The translations under genes were made by a program, and so were the position numbers. Below are positions 58,961-64,000 of a stretch of 64,000 bases of DNA, one piece after another; the first letter of the stretch is position 1; the number at the start of each line of letters is the position of its first letter. The DNA is from Conus ventricosus (Eukaryota; Mollusca; Gastropoda; Neogastropoda; Conidae): the NCBI GenBank assembly GCA_018398815.1, contig CM031614.1, positions 47,291,425 to 47,355,424 of the forward strand. Reading direction: 5' to 3'. Below the pieces are notes generated by a model that was not told the DNA's origin, did no database searches, and saw only the letters and a program-made list of their open reading frames with translations.

Positions 58961-58972
58961 ATATTTATGTGG

Positions 58973-59017
58973 CATCCCTGAAAGGGCCCGTGTGGTCGGC
59001 TGGGCGATAATTGAATG
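58973..59017 (+). repeat. Dispersed LINE 3' end, sense, diverged
   Basis: ATCCCTGAAAGGGCCCGTGT followed by GGTCGGCTGGGCGATAA is a diverged copy of CCTGATATGGCCCTTTGCGG and GTCGGCTGGGCAATAA at 62095-62130. Confidence 0.5.
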
Positions 59018-59244
59018 AAAATTAAATTGACTCAAAAAATAAAATAGATAAATAAAAACGGCACCCAGAGGTCATGAAAGTCTTGTAGGTAATATTTTGC
59101 ACGGTGAAGACTATAGAATTCACGAGGTGAAACGTGACTTTTAAACATGTTTTGATGCATTACACGACTATGCTAGGACAAGGAATTAGGTGAAACATGA
59201 TGTAAGGTCAGATGAGAGTGACATTACCTGTGCGTTATTAAACA

Positions 59245-59245
<1 letters not shown>

Positions 59246-59326
<81 letters not shown>
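59246..59326. repeat. CA microsatellite
   Basis: Uninterrupted (CA)n of about 80 bases. Confidence 0.95.
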
Positions 59327-59327
<1 letters not shown>

Positions 59328-59570
59328 CGAGAGCAAGAAGTCAAAATAACAACACATTAAAAGCGTGATAGAGCGAATAAACGCACTATGTCTACCAAAG
59401 TGGGTAAAATGGTAAGTATTCACTCTCAGTGAAAATGAAATATGAGCAGGAAAAGCAAAGTTAAGTCCCATCTTGAATTTTTAATGTCAAAACATTGTTT
59501 GCAACTCATTTTTTTTCTCCACGTTTATAAAGTTCCTCCGATGGCTTTGCTCATTGGCCGAAAACAAATA

Positions 59571-59587
59571 TGTGTGTGTGTGTGTGT

Positions 59588-59619
<32 letters not shown>

Positions 59620-59631
59620 GTGTGTGGTGTG

Positions 59632-59666
<35 letters not shown>

Positions 59667-59668
59667 TG
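59571..59668. repeat. GT microsatellite
   Basis: (GT)n with GGT and TTG interruptions. Confidence 0.95.
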
Positions 59669-59751
59669 TGTTGTTTTCGTTTTCTATCTTTTTGTTCTTT
59701 TCATCAACACGTAGACCTACTCGTGTTTGAACTGTAGACCTAGTTCTACAT

Positions 59752-59925
59752 CAGGCATTGGGTTGCATCTTTTTCGTGTGTCTGCGCATGTTAAAGATCC
59801 TGTGATCTTTGTCACCGTTCGGTGAGTTATGAAAACAGAGAATACCCAGGATGTAGCAGAGTAGGCTTGCCTGGAGAGAGGTGGGCACAGTCAAGCGGTC
59901 TTCATGCCCTCTGAAATGTCGTGAT
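59752..59925 (+). repeat. SINE-like body fragment
   Basis: CATGTTAAAGATCCTGTGAT, then CCGTTCGGTGAGTTATG, ACAGAGAATACCCAGGATG and GTAGGCTTGCCTGG. The phrase order (GTTAAAGATCCTG, GTTCGGTG, AATACCCAG) is one I associate with molluscan tRNA-SINE bodies. No tRNA-like head is present. It ends where the inverted LINE segment begins. Confidence 0.4.
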
Positions 59926-59984
59926 GAAAAATAACAAACAGCAGCAACATCGTCGTTTATATGTCTGTTGTGACAGCCCTGGTT

Positions 59985-60306
59985 TTCTCTCTGTGCTGAT
60001 TTCCATCCCATATCTTGTTGAGGTGTTGTCAAGGTGGCTGACTAGTCCTGGCCAATTCTTCTTCATTTCCGGCAAGCCCATCGATGTCGTCTGCAAATCT
60101 GAGGTTCGTGATGGTTCTGCCTCCAACGCTGACCGTGCCTTCATGATATTCAAGGGCATCGATCATTAGCCTTTCTAGGAACACGTTGAAAAGGAAAGGA
60201 GATAGGAGACAGCTTGGCGAACTCCAACATTTGTGTGGAACCAGTCTCCCATCATGTTGTTGGCGAGTACTGCACTTGTGGCATTGGCGTATAGCTGCTG
60301 GTTGAT
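59985..60306 (-). pseudogene. Inverted 5' segment of an RTE-type LINE (RT domain)
   Basis: The minus strand carries reverse transcriptase sequence: NNMMGDWFHTNVGVRQ (the region just before the G-x-x-Q-G-x-x-x-S-P box), then a Ser-rich break, then LNIMKA, and finally NTSTRYGMEISTE. The last phrase is the segment that precedes K-T-K-x-M in this family. The plus-strand segment beginning at 60310 starts exactly with the next residues (LMTNKYG). The two pieces are therefore neighbouring parts of one element with the 5' part flipped. Confidence 0.8.
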
Positions 60307-60990
60307 GTGGGTCAGTTGATGACTAACAAATATGGCACCATAACAACTGAAATCGCTGTCAAAGGCCATAAACTTGAAACTGTCAACCAATTCAAGTACT
60401 TAGGGGCAATCATTTCTGACGATGGATCACGACCGGAAGTGCTATCAAGAACTGCACAATCAATGTCTGCACTCGCCAAGTTAAAACCAATATGGAGGGA
60501 CAGAAACATCACCATGAAGCACAAAATTCGACTCGTGCGTACGCTGGTACTGTCGATCTTCCTGTACGCTTGTGAGACATGGACCCTCACAGCAGAGCTG
60601 CAAAAGAAGATAGAAACAATGGAGATGAGATGCTATCGAAAGATCCTGGGCATCTCCTACTTGGACCACATAACCAACGAACAAATCCGACAGACCATCC
60701 AGATACACTTAGGCCCCTATGAAGATCTGCTCACTACAGTGAAGAAACGGAAGCTGAGATGGTATGGTCACACAACAAGATCCAGTGGCCTATCGAAAAT
60801 AATCCTTCAGGGAACCGTGGAGGGGAGCAGAAGGAGAGGCAGACAGAAGAAAAAATGGGCGGACAATATTGCAGAGTGGACAGGCAAACCTTTTGCTGAA
60901 ACCCAGGCTCTCGCTCATGACCGGGACAGATGGAGGAAAGTGGTGTACAGCGCATCAAGGCGGCGCCCCTACGACTCCATAAGGAGTTAA
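60307..60990 (+). pseudogene. RTE-type LINE C-terminal region, sense segment
   Basis: An open frame of 227 codons. Conserved phrases of RTE-like LINE proteins are FKYLGAIISDDG, NITMKHKIRLVRTLVLSIFL, YACETWTLTAELQKKIETME, MRCYRKILGISYLDHITNEQ, RKLRWYGHTTR and GRRRGRQKKKWADNIAEWTG-like RRRGRQKKKWADNIAEWTG. It ends with a stop at 60988-60990, then an AAG-type repeat tail (60996-61015). The initial Met is not a real start; the frame is simply the 3' part of the element after the inversion point at about 60305. Confidence 0.9.
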
Positions 60991-61015
60991 GGGCGCAAGA
61001 AGAAGAAGAAGAAGA

Positions 61016-62071
61016 CAGCCCTGGAATCTGCGATGAGATCATCTGTTCCTCTCCCTCTCTAGTGGTGTGTGATTTATCCAAGTTTCCTGATGACCCACCA
61101 TTACCTTTCTTTTCTCCAGAGATCCGGTTTTATCTAGCCTCGTATCGTAAAGGTTCCACTAGATCCTTGGCGTAAAAGTCCAGTTTTGTCGAACTATGTT
61201 CCAAGTTTCCATCCTTCAGAAGAATGTTCACCGACGGTTCCAATTCTGAGGAGGGGGTTGCGTCTACTGTGCATTGTGCAACAGGTCCTTCTCAGAGTTC
61301 TAAACACATTGCCACTGACAGCTCCTTCTACGTTGCTGAGTTGACAGCCTTGGTCCTGGTCTTTGAAATGGTTTCTAAACCAGATCATCTGCACTGGAGG
61401 CCATTGCCAGCGGTGACCTCAAGCACCCTCAACTGCTGAAGTTATTCGAACTGTACACCTCTCTGAAATCAGAGGGATATAACATAGTTTTTACTTAGGT
61501 TCCCAGCCATGTGACATTCGAGGCAACGAAATGGTTGTAGAACTTGCTAAGAGTGCCATAAACAAAAAGTTGAGCATTGTCTATCCCTCACACTGAGCTG
61601 AAACCCCAAACCCAGACTTATGGCAAAGACATCTGGCAAGAGGAATGGAACTCGCAGACGGATAACAAACTGCTTAAAATCCACCCAAACCTGAAAGAGT
61701 TTTGTACCATGTTCCCGAGGCGGCCGTCAAGAAGAGACAGTTTTGTGCCGTTTGCGTACTCGTTTTACACCCATTCTTATCTTTTAAGAGACGAAGAAGC
61801 TCCGTGGTGCATTCAGTGTCATGTACCATTCACAGTGAAACATATTCTTTTAGAGTGTTGGGACTTGCATGATGTAAGACTTAACGGCAGATTCCATGAA
61901 AACTTTGTATACAGATGTCCCACCTGATGTGATCTTTGAATTTCTGAAGGAGGTTAACATTTTTCATCAAGACTTTACGGAGGAAAGATCTTTAACAAAA
62001 TTTCCGGTGTGTTTCTGGAAGATGTATTTTAAAGGGTTGTGTTAATGATTTTTTTTTTTAAATAAAGACTT
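61016..62071 (+). pseudogene. LINE 3' part with RNase H domain
   Basis: FTDGSNSEEGVAS (61226 onward) and FYVAELTALVLVFE give the first Asp and the Glu of an RNase H domain. After frame breaks, the frame 61577-61927 has EEAPWCIQCHVPFTVKHILL and EC, a C-x2-C-x7-H-x4-C zinc-knuckle-like end typical of RNase H-bearing LINEs of the I/Jockey group. It runs in the same direction as the repeat tail at 62072-62180, which appears to be its 3' UTR. The RT domain is missing; the preceding LINE ends right at its left border. Confidence 0.8.
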
Positions 62072-62175
62072 GTGAGTTGACTTCAACGCGGTGACACCCC
62101 TGATATGGCCCTTTGCGGTCGGCTGGGCAATAAGCAACATTACCTTACCTTACCTTACCTTACCTTACCTTACCT

Positions 62176-62180
<5 letters not shown>
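62072..62180 (+). repeat. 3' UTR tail of the RNase H LINE with (CTTAC)n end
   Basis: GAGTTGACTTCAACGCGGTG, ACACCCCTGATATGGCCC, TTTGCGGTCGGCTGGGCAAT, AAGCAACATTACC, then CTTAC repeated about eight times to 62180. Truncated relatives occur at 3744, 4333, 17732 and 58973. Confidence 0.8.

Positions 62181-62250
<70 letters not shown>
62180..62250. repeat. CT microsatellite
   Basis: (CT)n directly following the LINE's pentamer tail. Confidence 0.95.
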
Positions 62251-62253
<3 letters not shown>

Positions 62254-62460
62254 CATAACGTTTGCTCCATTCATACACTATTCTTTATCTGATGGTTCTC
62301 CTATTCTTGGACACGTTATTTGCGTTTCTGTAATTTTGATAAGTGCCCGCACGTGTCTTGTTTTTGTTTGATTGTTGTTTTTTTCATCTGGTGGGTGTTG
62401 TGTTTTGTCTGCTCTCTCTCCTCTCATATTTCCACTCCACCCCGCTGTTCCACCGTCCAT

Positions 62461-62860
62461 GTCTCTGTGTGTCTGTCTGCTGCCTGTCTGTGTGTCTGCT
62501 GTCTGTCTGTGTGTCTGTCTGTCTCTCCCTCCCTCCCTCCCCTCCCTCTCTCTCTCTCTCTTCTCTCTCTCTTCTCTCTCATCTCCTCTCTCCGCCTAAG
62601 TATGTTAAGCACATCGTGTTTTTGCACGTCATTTTTTCCTCTTTCGTCTTCAAGAAGAGACGTTAGAAACCGTTTTGTGTTTTTCCCCCTGCCCTGCGCG
62701 TCATAAACAAGAATTCTCTGTCTGTCCGTCCGTCCGTCTGTCTGCTGTCTGTCTGCCTGTCTGTCGTCTGTCTGTCTGTCTCTCTGTGTCTGTTGTCTGT
62801 CTCTGCCTCCCTCTCTCTCTGTCTGTCTGTCTGTCTGTCTCTGCCTCCCTCTCTCTTTTA
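62461..62860. repeat. CTGT/CT-rich simple repeat cluster
   Basis: Repeated CTGTCTGT and CTCTCTCC blocks on both sides of about 120 bases of non-repeat sequence (62590-62710). Confidence 0.85.
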
Positions 62861-64000
62861 ATACACTTGACACGATTTTACGGATTTAATATTATCCTTT
62901 TGCGTTTACAAAGACTTCCACTTCTGTGGTCCCTTTACGTATAAAGGCTGGTACAATCATGCTCATCAACACATTTCTTATTTGAAGTCGTAGAATTTTA
63001 TAATGATGATGATAACCTTTTCGTTTTAACGGACCCATTTTGGAACTACCACTGTGAAGGTTTATGGTCAGTTGGCGTCACTCAAAAGGGAGATAACTAG
63101 AAGGGTGCTCAGGAGAATGCAGACCCTTAGCAAGGTCGGACAAATCTTGAATCCATACCTTGATTCAGTTAATGTGTAAAACCTTTTTTTGGGTTGTTGT
63201 TGCAGGGGAAGTAATCGTCGGTACAGACTGAAAGACTTGCTTCCCAAGAATGGATTGGACGATGGAAAATTGGAAATGACAATGTTTATGGAGGGAAAAA
63301 ATAGAAAAAATACAACTTTTTATATAGAATTAATTCACTCAGATGAAAGTAACTTCAAGTGTGCACGCGCAGTGGAAAATTTATACTAACTTTAATGTGA
63401 ACAGGACCTTGAAGGCCGAAGGTAGGTTGAGTTTAACGTCCTATCGGCCGGAGGCCCTTCAGAACAAGGTGTCCCAGACTGTAGTCTGTATAGTTGGTGG
63501 TCGTTGCCGTCTCCGGCGGTGACTGGTCGGAGCTGGTGTTGTTGGTTGTCTTCTGTCGGTGGCAGCCTCCTCTCAACCCCTTTTCAGAACTACTGCTATG
63601 AATCTATACGATCCAGTTTTGGCCAGCTCGGGTAGAACACCCTAACTGGTTCCCCCCCCCCCCGCGCCATCTCCCTCCTTCCCCCCTCCGCTGGTTGGCA
63701 AGCCAGAGGACAGGGGTGTGATTGTCAGAGGTTCGACCTAAAGCGAGACTCTGGGATCTCCTTGGTGAACAGAACCTGAATCGGCACCATGTATCTGTAT
63801 AAAAGTTTCATGAGTTCGTCTTTGAAAGATAATCCCTCCCTCCACCAAATTTCATTATATGTGGTTCAGTATTTTGTTCGTTTGTTTTTCTTTTGTTTTG
63901 TTTTTGTTTTCATTTATTTCAAGTGCAATTTGTATAAGTAAGCCCGCTGAATGATCTCGTGCTATAATGATCATCAGGTCACATTCCATCTTTCGACAAA
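62861..64000. other. No recognised gene; one weak exon candidate
   Basis: At 63189-63389 a frame of 66 codons (KDLLPKNGLDDGKLEMTMFM) follows a T-rich stretch and gttgcag at about 63200-63206. It could be a spliced exon, but no family is recognised and the far end lacks a clear donor. A poly-C run lies at 63653-63663. Nothing else is seen. Confidence 0.3.

Noticed and set aside
62461..62860. Overlapping 75-149 codon frames on both strands
   Set aside because: Cys/Val/Leu or Arg/Gln/Thr repeats translated from CTGT and CT blocks; no conserved features.

Overview
The window is animal nuclear DNA, most likely from a mollusc and probably a gastropod. That is inferred from metazoan exon/intron genes (a TTLL1-type tubulin glutamylase and a TMEM41B-type ER membrane protein), very dense CA/GT/CT microsatellites, LINEs with an RNase H domain, tRNA-derived SINEs of a kind I associate with molluscs, and a Ty3/Gypsy-type LTR retrotransposon. 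The species cannot be named from the sequence. There is no bacterial gene, operon or CRISPR array.

Layout. The scaffold consists of four contigs joined by three gaps of exactly 1,000 N (15071-16070, 26573-27572, 55501-56500). Contig 1 (1-15070) holds a LINE remnant (543-2500) and then four 3'-proximal exons of TTLL1 (2963-3002, 4845-4890, 6988-7097, 8519-8572). A piggyBac-like MITE (5774-6843) lies in one intron, and a 42-44 bp minisatellite lies in the last intron. Contig 2 (16071-26572) holds four C-terminal exons of TMEM41B (16077-20176), followed by about 5 kb of visibly poor consensus. Contig 3 (27573-55500) begins by repeating the last 6.9 kb of contig 1, including the TTLL1 exon, the minisatellite and the DNA transposon inside it. 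It carries the readable last TTLL1 exon (32089-32282), two antisense SINEs and a 12.1 kb LTR retrotransposon on the minus strand (37064-49205), then decayed LINE pieces and a possible LTR. Contig 4 (56501-64000) is mostly repeats: an RTE-type LINE with an inverted 5' part, an RNase H-type LINE and long microsatellites.

Main conclusions. (1) The two copies of the 6.9 kb segment sit exactly at the end of contig 1 and the start of contig 3. The simplest reading is an unmerged contig overlap or a pair of alleles, with the TMEM41B contig wedged wrongly inside TTLL1. (2) The minisatellite unit is a copy of the TTLL1 last-intron 3' splice site plus the first ~20 bases of the last exon. It encodes YDEDLVQ-like peptides against the exon's DEELAQ, so it is an exon-born tandem array that repeats a splice acceptor dozens of times directly in front of the real one. 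(3) The array is interrupted by a 1.18 kb TTAA-flanked foldback DNA transposon with a partial THAP domain (Kolobok-like). (4) The LTR element has gypsy-type RT but the domain order gag-PR-IN-RT-RNH, the Gmr1-like arrangement, with 2.3 kb LTRs. Single-base indels are common in all coding regions and in the duplicated copies. Frameshifts here should therefore be read first as consensus errors.
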